Part shown: positions 17,778-28,231 of the stretch, piece by piece
Numbering within the stretch: the first letter of the stretch is position 1
Layout of the letters: the number at the start of each line of letters is the position of its first letter
Origin: Peterkaempfera bronchialis
Lineage (GTDB): Bacteria; Actinomycetota; Actinomycetes; Streptomycetales; Streptomycetaceae
NCBI RefSeq assembly: GCF_003258605.2
Contig: NZ_CP031264.1
Span: 496,001 to 560,000 of the forward strand
DNA: 64,000 bases
Direction of reading: 5' to 3'
Translations under genes and position numbers: made by a program
Notes under the pieces: generated by a model
The model's input: the letters and a program-made list of their open reading frames with translations, nothing else
Databases searched by the model: none
What the model was told of the DNA's origin: nothing

Positions 17778-20615
17778 TCAGTGGTGCCTGCGGAGGGCTG
17801 CTGGTGGTTCCGGGATGGGCTGGGCGAGGATCCTCTGCACTTCGTCGTCGGTGAGGTCACCGCAGTCCCGGATGATGGCCAGGGCAGCGTGCCAGTGGGT
17901 GCGAGCGGCATCGGATTCGCCGAGGTCGTACAGCGCCTGTGCCAGCCCCCAGAGTTGCTGGGCCTCTCCGGAGCGATTGCCGACCTCACGGATGATGCGC
18001 AGGCTGTCCTGGTAGCGGCCAAGAGACTCGCGGAGGCGGCCGGCGAGCCGGACGGCCTCAGCAAGGTCGCCCAGGACGAGCCCGAGACGATACTGGTCGC
18101 CCAGCGCCCGGAAAGCCTCGGCCGCCCTCGCGTGTGCGGTGATCGCCCGGTCGTGGTCGCCGAGACGCTGATGGACGACGCCCAGGTTGGTGAGCGCCCG
18201 TGCCTGGCCGTTGGAGTCCCCGGCCTCCTGGAACAGCAGAATGCTGCGCTCATGGCAGCGCACCGCCTCGGGCAGGTCGTCGCGTAGCCGCGCGAGGACT
18301 CCTAGGTTGTTGGAAGCCCTGGCCATCTGCTGGCGCTCACCGAGCTCCTCCCACAGCCCTAGCGCATGCCCGAACTCGGCGAGACTCTCGGCAAACTGGC
18401 CGGTCTGGCCGTAGGCCAGACCGAGGACATTGCGGGCCCGTGCCTCCAGTACCGGCTGGACACTGCTGCGCGCCGCCTGGACGCCGACGGTGCTCAGCCG
18501 GATCAGCTCCGACCAGCGATCACGGATCACCAGCGCGGGATAGGCATCCAGCGCACACCGGGCGATATCGGCAGCAAGCTCAGGACGGTTGGCCAACCCT
18601 GCCATGAACACCGGCAGATGCGGGGCTGCGAAGTCGATCCAGGCACACGCCGTTGGGCGGTCAGCAAGCGTGAATCCCGCCGGATGGACGATCGGCGAAG
18701 CCGCCCCGACAGCGGCCCACTCCTCCGGGTCCAGCAGGCGGCTGGCTTGTCCTGCGAGGCTCAGGTAGTGATCCACCACGCGACGTCGGACGGCTTCTCG
18801 CTCTGTGGCGGCGACATGGAGACTTGCCTGCTCGCGGGCGTAGAGCCGGACCACGTCATGCATCCGGTAGTAGCCGGGCTCCGGTGAGTCGACGAGGCGG
18901 GCGTCGACGAGCTGCTCCAGGACTTCCTCGGCGTCAGTCGAGGACAGGCCCGCGAGCGAGGCTGCCAGCGGCAGGTCGATTTCCGTCGCATCGACCACCG
19001 CGAGCAGCGCGAAGACCCGTGTTCCCTCGTCACCCGCCTCACGTAGGCTCACCGCGAGACTCGCCCGCACACTCAACTCGCCGACCTGCAACTCGTTCAG
19101 ACGCTGGTGCTCTTGGGCCAGCCGGTCAGCGATCGCGCGGACCGACCATCCGGGACGGGAGGCCAGTCGCGCGGCCACGATGCGTACCAGCAGCGGAAGG
19201 CGCTCACAGTAGCCCACGACGGCCCTGGCAGCTGCTGGATCGCAGGCCAGCCGCTCCTCGCCCGCCAGCCTCCCGAGCAACGCCACCGCCTCCGGCTCGG
19301 ACGGTGGCTCCAGGTGCACGAACTCCGCTCCGTCCAGAGTCGACAGCACACTCCGGCTGGTCACCACGACCGCACACCCATGCTCCGCCGGAAGCAGCGG
19401 ACGGACCTGCTCCGCCGAGGAGGCGTCGTCGAGCACCAGTAACAGGCGCCGTCCGGCCAGGAGGGAGCGCCACCGTGCGCTCGCCGCCCCCGTCTCCACG
19501 GGCACCTCGGAACCCGGCACGCCGAACTGCGGCAGCCATCGCACAAGGACCTCATGCGGTGTCAGCGGCACTGCCCCGGCTGCCGCCGCACCCTGCAGGT
19601 TGATGTAGAGCTGCCCGTCGGGGTACCGCTCAGCCACCCGGTGGCTCACATGGATCGCCAGCGCCGACTTCCCCACCCCGGCGACTCCGTCCACAGCGGC
19701 GACCCGGACATACCGCGCCCCGTCGGGGTTGAGTGCCTTACAGAGGACGTCCGTCTCCGCGTCCCGTCCGGTGAACATCGGCGGCGGTGCGGGGAGCTGC
19801 CGTGGGGCGCGTACCGGTTCGGCGGTGGTTACGGATCGGGGTGCGGGTGTGATGAGAGCCGGGTCGGCCATGAGGATCTGCTGGTGCAGCTGCCGCAGTT
19901 CGGGACCGGGGTCGGTGCCCAGCTCCTCCGCTAGTCGCCGCCGGACGCTCTGGTAGTGGGCCAGAGCATCGGCGGCTCGTCCGCTGCGGTACAGCGCCAG
20001 CATGAGCTGGCCGGCCAGCCGCTCGTCCAGCGGATACGCCTCCACCCGGGTGGACAGCCCGACCAGCAGCCCGGCGTGTCGTCCGAGCCGCAACTGCACG
20101 TCACCCAGGTCCAGCTCAGCGGTGAGCCGCTCTCGATGCAGGGACTCCCGCATCGCGTTGAACCACGGCGTGTCCAGTGCGGAGAAGGCATTCCCACGCC
20201 ACAGCCCAAGTGCCTGCTCGAACAGCGCTGCGCCACGGCAGTCGTCCTCGGCTCTGCGGGCCCGGGCGAGCAATTCGCGGAAGCAGTGCAGGTCCACGGC
20301 AGAGGACTCGACCACGAGGGAGTAGCCGCCGGACCGCCGGTCGATGCCGACTTCCCCCGCGCCAGGAGCGAGCGCCTGCCGTAGGCGGGATATGTAGCTG
20401 TACAACGTCGCCTGGGCTCGCTGCGGAGGATGTTCTCCCCACACCCGGTCGACCAACTGATCGACGGACACCATCCGGTTCGCATCGACCAGCAGCACCG
20501 CCAGCACAGACCGCTGCCGCATGTGTCCCACGTCGATCGGCTCGACGCCGATACACGCCTCGATGCTGCCGAGCAAGCCGAACTCCACAGCCACCCCGGT
20601 CACCCCCTGACACAC
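17778..20615 (-). CDS. AfsR/SARP-type regulator with NB-ARC and TPR domains
   Basis: A 945-residue regulator. The order is an OmpR-like DNA-binding domain (about 10-95, RQRSVLAVLLVDANRMVSVD), a BTAD helical domain (about 100-245), an NB-ARC ATPase with P-loop VDGVAGVGKSALAIHVS and Walker B LLLVLDDASSA, and TPR-like repeats from about 690 (LGLAYGQTGQFAESLAEFGH). Such proteins activate secondary metabolism or development genes. A leucine TTA codon at 19440-19442, in the ATPase domain, implies dependence on the bldA tRNA. The true start may be an internal GTG near 20590-20603, since the protein proper begins VEFGLLG. It is monocistronic. Confidence 0.9.
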   Translation of the reverse strand: MCQGVTGVAVEFGLLGSIEACIGVEPIDVGHMRQRSVLAVLLVDANRMVSVDQLVDRVWGEHPPQRAQATLYSYISRLRQALAPGAGEVGIDRRSGGYSLVVESSAVDLHCFRELLARARRAEDDCRGAALFEQALGLWRGNAFSALDTPWFNAMRESLHRERLTAELDLGDVQLRLGRHAGLLVGLSTRVEAYPLDERLAGQLMLALYRSGRAADALAHYQSVRRRLAEELGTDPGPELRQLHQQILMADPALITPAPRSVTTAEPVRAPRQLPAPPPMFTGRDAETDVLCKALNPDGARYVRVAAVDGVAGVGKSALAIHVSHRVAERYPDGQLYINLQGAAAAGAVPLTPHEVLVRWLPQFGVPGSEVPVETGAASARWRSLLAGRRLLLVLDDASSAEQVRPLLPAEHGCAVVVTSRSVLSTLDGAEFVHLEPPSEPEAVALLGRLAGEERLACDPAAARAVVGYCERLPLLVRIVAARLASRPGWSVRAIADRLAQEHQRLNELQVGELSVRASLAVSLREAGDEGTRVFALLAVVDATEIDLPLAASLAGLSSTDAEEVLEQLVDARLVDSPEPGYYRMHDVVRLYAREQASLHVAATEREAVRRRVVDHYLSLAGQASRLLDPEEWAAVGAASPIVHPAGFTLADRPTACAWIDFAAPHLPVFMAGLANRPELAADIARCALDAYPALVIRDRWSELIRLSTVGVQAARSSVQPVLEARARNVLGLAYGQTGQFAESLAEFGHALGLWEELGERQQMARASNNLGVLARLRDDLPEAVRCHERSILLFQEAGDSNGQARALTNLGVVHQRLGDHDRAITAHARAAEAFRALGDQYRLGLVLGDLAEAVRLAGRLRESLGRYQDSLRIIREVGNRSGEAQQLWGLAQALYDLGESDAARTHWHAALAIIRDCGDLTDDEVQRILAQPIPEPPAALRRHH

Positions 20616-20993
20616 AGAAGCCTAAAGGCCAAGGCCGTGAGGGTACGGGCTGATCGGATCAAGGTGCCAATGGTGGCTTTTTCGGTGCGGCGGTCGACGC
20701 GGAGACCTGTACGCGTAGCGGGACACCCTCTGGCAGTCTCGGCTGAGACGCCCGGTATATCGGGTTGGTCTGTGTTGGCACGGCAGGAGCAACCCCCGGC
20801 ATGGCCAGTGCCACCGACCCCGAGGTCGCCGGCCGGTACGTCGGAACGGTGTTGCGGATTCGCCGGTTCCAGATGCGATCCCAGAGGCGACAGTGCCCGT
20901 CCACGACGCTGCTCGGAAGGCGGAGCGCGCTGAAGCACCTTGACCGAGATATCTGTGAACGCAAACAATGACTGAATCAGGGAACGGAGAGCC
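20616..20993. other. Divergent intergenic region between SARP and LacI genes
   Basis: About 378 bases separate the two divergent regulator genes. No conserved protein is encoded here. It must hold both promoters. The only structured element noted is the LacI-like half-symmetric site near the lacI-type start. Confidence 0.6.
20954..20967 (+). promoter_or_regulatory. Weak LacI-type operator candidate before the LacI gene
   Basis: TGTGAACGCAAACA is a CG-centred 14-mer with partial dyad symmetry, of the kind bound by LacI/GalR regulators, and lies 27 bases before the ATG of the LacI gene. It may serve autoregulation. Four of seven half-site positions match, so this is a weak call. Confidence 0.35.
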
Positions 20994-22052
20994 ATGACGC
21001 AGCCCCCGCAGGCCGCCGGACCGCGCCGGGCCCCCACCATGGCCGACGTCGCCCAGCGGGCGGGAGTGTCGCACCAGACCGTGTCGCGGGTGCTCAGCAG
21101 TCACCCCAACGTACGCGATTCCACCAGGGCCGAAGTGCAACGGGCGATCGAAGAACTGGGCTACCGGCGCAATTCCTCGGCGAGGGCGCTGGTGACGCGG
21201 CGCACCCTCACCCTGGGGGTGGTGGCATGCAATCCGACGCTGTTCGGACCGGCGAGCACACTGTTCGGGCTGGAAGAGGCGGCTCGCGACGAGGGTTACA
21301 TGGTCTCCGCCGTGACCTTGCGCCGGTACACGGCCAAGGCACTGGAAGATGCCATCGACCACCTCAGCGACTGGGGGGTGGAGGGGATCGTGGTGATCGT
21401 CCCTCACCGGGCAGCGGTCGCCGCGCTGGCGGAACTGCGGCTTCCCTTCCCGGTCGTGACTGTGGAGGGCGGTCATGCGTTCCCCATCCCGGGGGTGTCG
21501 GTGGATCAGGAACTGGGCGCGTGCCTGGTGACGGGCCATCTGCTGTCCGGCGGACACCGTACGGTGTGGCACGTGGCCGGGCCGCCCGACTGGCTGGAGG
21601 CCGAGGCCCGTGTCGCCGGCTGGCGTGCCACTCTGGAAGAGGCGGGCGCCGAGGTCCCTCCCCCACTGGTGGGTGACTGGACTCCGCTGTCGGGTTACCG
21701 GGCCGGCCAGGAGCTGGCGGGCCGGGTCTCCGCGCGGATGTCCCGCCACGGTAACCCGCACGTCTCCGCAGTGTTCGTGGCGAACGATCAGATGGCCCTG
21801 GGCGTCATGCGGGCATTCCGGGAGGCCGGTCTCTCCGTGCCGGGTCAAGTGGCCATCGCGGGGTTCGACGACATTCCGGAGGCGGAGTTCTTCGCTCCCC
21901 CGCTGACCACGGTTCGGCAGGACTTCGCCGCCGTCGGCCAGGCCAGTATCCGTCTGCTGGTGAGCAGGGTGGGTGCCGGCCCCGACAGTAGCGACGAGCG
22001 GGTCGTGATCGAGCCACGGCTGATCGTCCGCAGCAGCAGCACACCTTCCTGA
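20994..22052 (+). CDS. LacI-family regulator, probably for arabinose genes (AraR-like)
   Basis: A 352-residue LacI/GalR repressor: DNA-binding headpiece ADVAQRAGVSHQTVSRVLSS (residues 18-37) with hinge helix, and a periplasmic-binding-like effector domain ending AGFDDIPEAEFFAPPLTTVR. The start has GGAACGGAGA upstream. A short intergenic stretch with a GCTAACA half-site and an araB (ribulokinase) stump follow it immediately on the same strand, so it probably controlled L-arabinose use and may still control the arabinofuranosidase at 24.8 kb. The effector is inferred from this context only. Confidence 0.9.
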   Translation: MTQPPQAAGPRRAPTMADVAQRAGVSHQTVSRVLSSHPNVRDSTRAEVQRAIEELGYRRNSSARALVTRRTLTLGVVACNPTLFGPASTLFGLEEAARDEGYMVSAVTLRRYTAKALEDAIDHLSDWGVEGIVVIVPHRAAVAALAELRLPFPVVTVEGGHAFPIPGVSVDQELGACLVTGHLLSGGHRTVWHVAGPPDWLEAEARVAGWRATLEEAGAEVPPPLVGDWTPLSGYRAGQELAGRVSARMSRHGNPHVSAVFVANDQMALGVMRAFREAGLSVPGQVAIAGFDDIPEAEFFAPPLTTVRQDFAAVGQASIRLLVSRVGAGPDSSDERVVIEPRLIVRSSSTPS

Positions 22053-22113
22053 CACCCGGTCCTGAATGTCCCGGCGGTCGGCCGCGACTTCTCATCGCTA
22101 ACAGGAGACCCGG

Positions 22114-22260
22114 ATGACGGCCGATCCACCCGCCGTCACCGTTGGTGTCGACTTCGGGACCCTGTCCGGCCGGGCCCCGGTCGTCGCCGTTGAGGACGGC
22201 CGGGAACTCGGCAGCGCGGTGCGCGAGTACACCCTTGGTCACGGGACCTGCGGCTCCCCA
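22114..22260 (+). pseudogene. araB: Ribulokinase, N-terminal stump
   Basis: About 45 codons match the start of ribulokinases: TVGVDFGTLSGRAPVVAVED and GRELGSAVREY. These contain the FGGY-kinase phosphate-binding loop DFGTLSGR. After about 22255 the translation loses all resemblance and runs into the 3' end of the opposite-strand DUF4386 gene. A good AGGAG site precedes the ATG, so the 5' end is original and the rest was deleted. A GCTAACA operator half-site (22098-22104) overlaps its leader. Confidence 0.75.
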
Positions 22261-22379
22261 TCTGCCAACCGGGCCGCGCGCGCCGCCAGTCTGCGCAGGC
22301 CGGCGTCATGCCGTCAGGGGAGGCGCCCGGTCGACGCACGGGGCCGGGTTGGCGGGAGCCTTGGCTTCGGGTCGTGCCG

Positions 22380-23102
22380 TCAGCGGCGCTCACTGCCTGC
22401 CAGCGAGGCGGCGGTGGCGGTGACGTCGATCGCGCCGGCAGACGTCTTGAATCCCCTGCTGATGAGCCAGATGGCCAAGGTCAGCTCCCAGGCGAACACC
22501 GGGATCGCGGTGAGCGCCCCCGCCCCGGAGACCTGCTGGTAGAGGCCGAACAGCTCGGCGATCGCGGAAGCGAAGATCAGCGGGCCGCCGACCAGCCCCA
22601 GCACAGCGATAAAGCGCGGCACGAGTTGCGAGCGGTACATCAGGTACGCCGCCACAGTCGTGTTGGCTCCGCAGACGAAGTTGGGCCCGAGCAGGAACGT
22701 CCAGTCGTGGACTGCGACCAGCGCTCCGCCCATGGCGAGGAGTGAGCCCTGATCCGCCCCCTGCGGAGGATGCTGGCGCAGCGTCACGACCGCGAGAAGG
22801 CTGACGATGCCGACGGTGATGACGGCGGCTTCCAGGGTGCGAAGGCCGACGTAACCGACGGCGAGGCCTTCACTGTGCCGCCGCGCGACGGGGAACAGCG
22901 TGAACGCGGTGCCGATGATCGCGATGGCGAGGACCACCTCGAATAGGGCGCCCAGGAGCACCCTGGTGTCCGCTCCGCGGCCGGCGATGTAGTCGGCGTT
23001 GTGCAGCACCGGGCTGTACAGGATGAGTCCGCCGATCGAGGTGACGTGGGTGATGAGGTAGCACACGCCCGCGACTGTCGCGAGCTTTCTCGGTGAGGCC
23101 AC
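22380..23102 (-). CDS. DUF4386 integral membrane protein
   Basis: A 240-residue protein with six or seven transmembrane segments and the DUF4386 pattern: LATVAGVCYLITHVTSIGGL at the N-terminus, HDWTFLLGPNFVCGANT in the middle and LYQQVSGAGALTAIPVFAWE late. The family has no known biochemical function. The start is a GTG at 23102 with AAGGAG five bases upstream. It is divergent from a TetR gene, and the shared region holds two GTGTAC palindromes, so it is probably the repressed target of that TetR protein. Confidence 0.88.
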   Translation of the reverse strand: MASPRKLATVAGVCYLITHVTSIGGLILYSPVLHNADYIAGRGADTRVLLGALFEVVLAIAIIGTAFTLFPVARRHSEGLAVGYVGLRTLEAAVITVGIVSLLAVVTLRQHPPQGADQGSLLAMGGALVAVHDWTFLLGPNFVCGANTTVAAYLMYRSQLVPRFIAVLGLVGGPLIFASAIAELFGLYQQVSGAGALTAIPVFAWELTLAIWLISRGFKTSAGAIDVTATAASLAGSERR

Positions 23103-23136
23103 CAGGACTCCTTGGTTGATGGGTCGAGCCGCTCAG

Positions 23137-23151
23137 GTGTACGCCGTACGC
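23137..23151. promoter_or_regulatory. TetR operator candidate 1
   Basis: GTGTACGCCGTACGC is GTGTAC-N3-GTACGC, one mismatch from a perfect palindrome and the same design as the site 34 bases away. It lies 35-49 bases upstream of the DUF4386 start. Confidence 0.6.
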
Positions 23152-23170
23152 CTTTGGTCGTGACGGTATT

Positions 23171-23185
23171 GTGTACTGCGTACAC
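23171..23185. promoter_or_regulatory. TetR operator candidate 2 (perfect palindrome)
   Basis: GTGTACTGCGTACAC is a perfect GTGTAC-N3-GTACAC dyad in the 132-base space between the divergent DUF4386 and TetR genes. It lies 50 bases before the TetR start and fits an autoregulated TetR repressor that also controls the divergent gene. Confidence 0.7.
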
Positions 23186-23234
23186 CCGTCAAGAACGGAT
23201 CGGCCACGACCGATCGAAGGGAGGCGGTCAGCAG

Positions 23235-23945
23235 GTGACCCGACAGTCAGGACCGGCGCGCCGGACGCCCCTCAACCGGGACCGCGTGCTGCGTGCGGCC
23301 GTCGCGCTCGCCGACCGCTCCGGCAACGAGGGGTTCAGCATGCGCAGCCTGGCGCACGAGCTGAGCGTCGTGCCGATGGCGCTCTACAAGCACGTGGCCA
23401 ACAAGGAGCAGCTCCTCGACGGCATGGTGGACGTCATCGTCGGCGAGATCGGACCTCCGGTTGGCGACGCGGACTGGAAGAGCGCGATCCGCCACCGCAT
23501 CCTCTCGGCACGACGAGTGCTCCTGCGCCACCCCTGGGCCTCGCGCGTCATCGAGTCCCGGACCAGCCCCACCCCCGGTGTACTCGACTACCTGAACTCG
23601 ATCATCGGCGTGTTCCGGGCCGGCGGCCTGTCCGCCGACCTCACCCACCATGCGATGCACGCCCTGGGCGGCCGCGTATGGGGGTTCACCCAGGAACTGT
23701 TCCCCGCCCCGCCGGTACCGGCTCCGGCCGACGCCCACCCGCAGGCGCCAGCGGCCATGCTCGGTGAGATGGCAACCCGGTACCCCCATATCGTCGAGAT
23801 CGTGTTGGCTCGGCAACACGACAGCGGATCGGTCGTGGGCCAGGGCTGTGACGACCAGTTCGAGTTCGAGTTCGCCCTGGACCTCCTGCTGGACGGCTTC
23901 GAACGACTCCACCGGCAGGGATGGACGTCTGCCGAGCGATGCTGA
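23235..23945 (+). CDS. TetR-family regulator (TetR_C type)
   Basis: A 236-residue repressor. The helix-turn-helix is in residues 30-60 (FSMRSLAHELSVVPMALYKH), and VANKEQLLDGMVDVI and the C-terminal domain fit the TetR/AcrR subgroup with a TetR_C-type ligand domain. The start is taken as GTG 23235, with GGGAGG about 11 bases upstream. The open frame extends further by 41 codons, across one of the operators, which argues against the longer form. It most likely represses itself and the divergent DUF4386 gene. Confidence 0.88.
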   Translation: MTRQSGPARRTPLNRDRVLRAAVALADRSGNEGFSMRSLAHELSVVPMALYKHVANKEQLLDGMVDVIVGEIGPPVGDADWKSAIRHRILSARRVLLRHPWASRVIESRTSPTPGVLDYLNSIIGVFRAGGLSADLTHHAMHALGGRVWGFTQELFPAPPVPAPADAHPQAPAAMLGEMATRYPHIVEIVLARQHDSGSVVGQGCDDQFEFEFALDLLLDGFERLHRQGWTSAERC

Positions 23946-24216
23946 CGCGACGGCAGCACCTGCCCGCCACCCGGCAGCCCTCTGCCGTAGAAGGCTTCGG
24001 CGACACGATCATCACCGTCCATAGCCTGATCTGCCGTGCCTGGACCAGCCACCTATCTGCGTGGCTTCTTAAGCTCTGAGTTTCGAGGACTCTGCCACGC
24101 CCTCCGCCGGCGGCAGCCATCATCACGGCTTCTGCGCACTGCAGGTCCTGCCCCGCGCCGAACTCCCGTCCCTGTGGGATGTATTGACGCGCCCGGGTGG
24201 CCGTCCTATGGTTTTC

Positions 24217-24247
24217 CGAAACCTTCGCCACAATGACGAAACTTTCG
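24217..24247 (+). promoter_or_regulatory. Two CGAAA-N-TTTCG palindromes (xylan/arabinan-type operator)
   Basis: CGAAACTTTCG (24237-24247) is a perfect dyad around a central base, and CGAAACCTTCG (24217-24227) is a one-mismatch copy 20 bases before it. CGAAACTTTCG-type elements are known upstream of Streptomyces xylanase and arabinofuranosidase genes. The GH62 gene starts about 560 bases downstream with no clear gene between, so it is the probable target. The region 23946-24808 holds otherwise only the LacI-type sites listed separately. Confidence 0.5.
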
Positions 24248-24386
24248 GTACCGATTGAGTCGCTGTTCCGCCGATCGCGCTGGGGCTGAGAGTCGATCAT
24301 TCCTGGCTCTGTGAGGCAACGCGAAGGTATCGGTTCCCCCTGCCCGCCGTCGGTCATATCACTCACGGGATGGGAAGCGCCAAAGA

Positions 24387-24400
24387 TGTTATCGCTCACA
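24387..24400 (+). promoter_or_regulatory. LacI-type operator candidate upstream of GH62 gene
   Basis: TGTTATCGCTCACA is a CG-centred 14-mer close to the TGTTAnCGnTAACA consensus of LacI/GalR operators. It is 409 bases before the GH62 start. It is weaker than the site at 24563. Confidence 0.45.
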
Positions 24401-24562
24401 CCGAGGCGATCCCGGTTCCTCTACGAGCCCGGGCGTGCGGGCCGAGGACGCATCGCCGGAGCCACGGAGGCGCACACTCGGCCCCTGATATGGCCTATGA
24501 ACCGCTGTGCCTGGGCATGGAGGCAGGTGACGCGCCCTCCCCATCCTGCTCCGCTGGCAGAT

Positions 24563-26305
<1,743 letters not shown>

Positions 26306-26406
26306 CCTGCCTGATCCGCGGTGACCGCGATCCGGCACCGTCTGCCAGCGCGTGAAGGGGCGGTCCACTACGCGGCAACACCACCTGCTGACCACCACGC
26401 ACCGCA

Positions 26407-26445
26407 CCCAGGAACCCCGGCCGTGCGTCGGCCGGGGTTCCTGGG
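26407..26445 (+). terminator. Strong intrinsic terminator after GH62 gene
   Basis: A perfect 17-base-pair stem (left arm CCCAGGAACCCCGGCCG, 26407-26423) with a five-base loop, about 100 bases after the GH62 stop. No U-run is needed in this kind of GC-rich terminator. Confidence 0.8.
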
Positions 26446-26579
26446 CGTGTCCATTTGACGGCCGACTTACCAAAAAGTGCCCCGCCCCCTGCTGTCGCGG
26501 CCCTCCGCACCGCGAACCACAGCCTGACTCCGAGGGCCGCCTGGGCACGTCTGGGCACGTCTCCCGGACCGGGGCAGGG

Positions 26580-26730
26580 TCAGGGTCGGGGTTGTTCGCT
26601 GGAGGTGCGGGCTTGGGTCCTCCGCATCGCGGCGTACTCGCCGTCCTGGTGGAGGAAGGCGTCGTGGGTGCCTTCTTCCAGGAGTCGGCCGTGGTCCAGG
26701 ACGATGACGCGGTCGGCCGCGCGGGCGGAC
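26580..26730 (-). pseudogene. ABC transporter ATPase, C-terminal stump
   Basis: The minus strand encodes RAADRVIVLDHGRLLEEGTH, then DAFLHQDGEYAAMRRTQAR before the stop. This is the typical C-terminal end of an exporter-type ABC ATPase, after the H-loop. Everything before it is missing, replaced at about 26730 by a TPR-protein fragment on the other strand. Confidence 0.7.
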
Positions 26731-26734
26731 TTCC

Positions 26735-27011
26735 TGCACCTCGCAGTGCGGTCCCGCGACCTGCTCGGCCGGCCGGTGCCGCCGAGGAGTTCGCCGCGCT
26801 GCTGCCCGATCGGAAGCGGGTCCTGGGACCGACCCACCCGCACACCTTCGCTACCCGGTTCAGCCTGGCCAACCTGACCGGCGAAGCGGGAGACCCCGGG
26901 CGGGCAGTGATGCTGCTGTCCGCACTCCTGGCCGACCAGACGGCCGCGCTGGGATCGAACCACCCCGACACGCTCGGCGCCAGGCGGGCCTTCGCCCGCT
27001 GGCGGGGGTGA
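26735..27011 (+). pseudogene. TPR-repeat protein, C-terminal stump
   Basis: The plus strand reads EFAALLPDRKRVLGPTHPHT, FATRFSLANLTGEAGDPGRA and LLADQTAALGSNHPDTLGAR before the stop. These are two TPR-like repeats with the LGxxHPxT signature of actinomycete tetratricopeptide proteins. The N-terminal part is missing. It abuts an ABC transporter stump, so two deletions met here. Nothing clear is encoded in 27012-27147. Confidence 0.65.
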
Positions 27012-27147
27012 TTCCACTCCACCGTCGATGAACCGGCCGGTGTCGTGTATCAGCACACCGCCGCAGACTTCGCATTCTGTTGCGATCTTCACGCCATGAG
27101 TGATCACCACGTTCCTCGCCGTCGGCCCCTGTGGGTGCCGATCAGCG

Positions 27148-28170
27148 TCAGGTTGTCGGCACGGGACCCGTTGAGCCGCGAGCGATCAGCTCGGTGGCGA
27201 GTTCGACGTGCAGGGTCTCGACCGCATGGCCCTCCATCAGGCGCATCAGGAGGCTGACGGCCATCCTTCCGAGTTCCCCGAGGGGCTGGCGGACGGTGGT
27301 GAGCATCGGGACGGTGCTGCTGCTGAGGTAGACGTCGTCGAAGCCGGCGATCGACAGGTCCTCGGGCACTCGCAGCCCCCGCTCGTAGGCGGCGCGCAGG
27401 ACGCCGACGGCGGCCTTGTCGTTGAACGTCACGAGGGCGGTGGGCCGGTCGGGCAGGTCGAGGAGCTGGGCTGCGGAGCTGTGGCCCCAGCCGGAGGTCG
27501 GCTCGATGCTGCTGTACAGCTCCGGGGAGGGCAGTACGCCCACCTCGGAGAGCGCGGAGGCGTGCCCGGCCAGGCGTGCCTGGCTGGCGAGCCAGTCCTC
27601 GGGGCCGCCGATCACCCCGATACGCCGGTGCCCCAGGCTCACCAGGTGCGCCGTGACGCTGCGGGCGCCGGAGAAGTGCGCGGCGGACACGGCGGCGATG
27701 TCGCGAGGCAGCGGCGTGCGGGGGTCGATCACCACAAACGGGAAGTCCCGGCGGCGAAGGGCCTCAAGGTCGCGGGCCGGCTCGGGCGGCAGGATCAGGA
27801 TCGCCCCTCCGAGCTGCGCCCGGTCCGGCAGCCCGGCGAGCACCTCGGAGTCCCGCACGGCGTCCCCGGCGTTGAGGATCACCTGCCGCCCGTGCAGCTC
27901 CAGGGTCTCGGCCACGGCGGAGACGATGATGCCGAAGTAGTCGGTGAGCAGGTAGGGGCAGCGTACGAACACATCGCGCCCCGGCCTGCCGGAGCTGCGC
28001 CCACGTGCCTGCGGGGCGCCGAGGCGTGCCATCGCGCCCTCGACCGCCTCGCGGGTCTCCGCAGTCACGGCCACCTGGCCGTTGATCACCCGCGAGACAG
28101 TGGCGATCGAGACCCCCGCTGCGGTGGCGATGTCCCTGACCGTCACCTTCGACGACCTCGGCCTACCCAT
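27148..28170 (-). CDS. LacI-family regulator divergent from GH30 genes
   Basis: A 340-residue LacI/GalR repressor. The headpiece reads VTVRDIATAAGVSIATVSRV with the hinge following, and the effector domain ends IAGFDDVYLSSSTVPMLTTV. The ATG at 28170 is preferred because AAAAGG lies nine bases before it; an in-frame ATG three codons earlier overlaps this site. It is divergent from a secreted GH30 gene, and a perfect 14-bp palindrome lies between them next to a TTGACA box. It very probably controls the two GH30 genes. The inducer is unknown. Confidence 0.92.
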   Translation of the reverse strand: MGRPRSSKVTVRDIATAAGVSIATVSRVINGQVAVTAETREAVEGAMARLGAPQARGRSSGRPGRDVFVRCPYLLTDYFGIIVSAVAETLELHGRQVILNAGDAVRDSEVLAGLPDRAQLGGAILILPPEPARDLEALRRRDFPFVVIDPRTPLPRDIAAVSAAHFSGARSVTAHLVSLGHRRIGVIGGPEDWLASQARLAGHASALSEVGVLPSPELYSSIEPTSGWGHSSAAQLLDLPDRPTALVTFNDKAAVGVLRAAYERGLRVPEDLSIAGFDDVYLSSSTVPMLTTVRQPLGELGRMAVSLLMRLMEGHAVETLHVELATELIARGSTGPVPTT

Positions 28171-28231
28171 TTGTTTCATCCTTTTGTTTCATAGGGAGAG
28201 TGTCGCCGCCGGGCAACTTCCGCGCCGCTTC

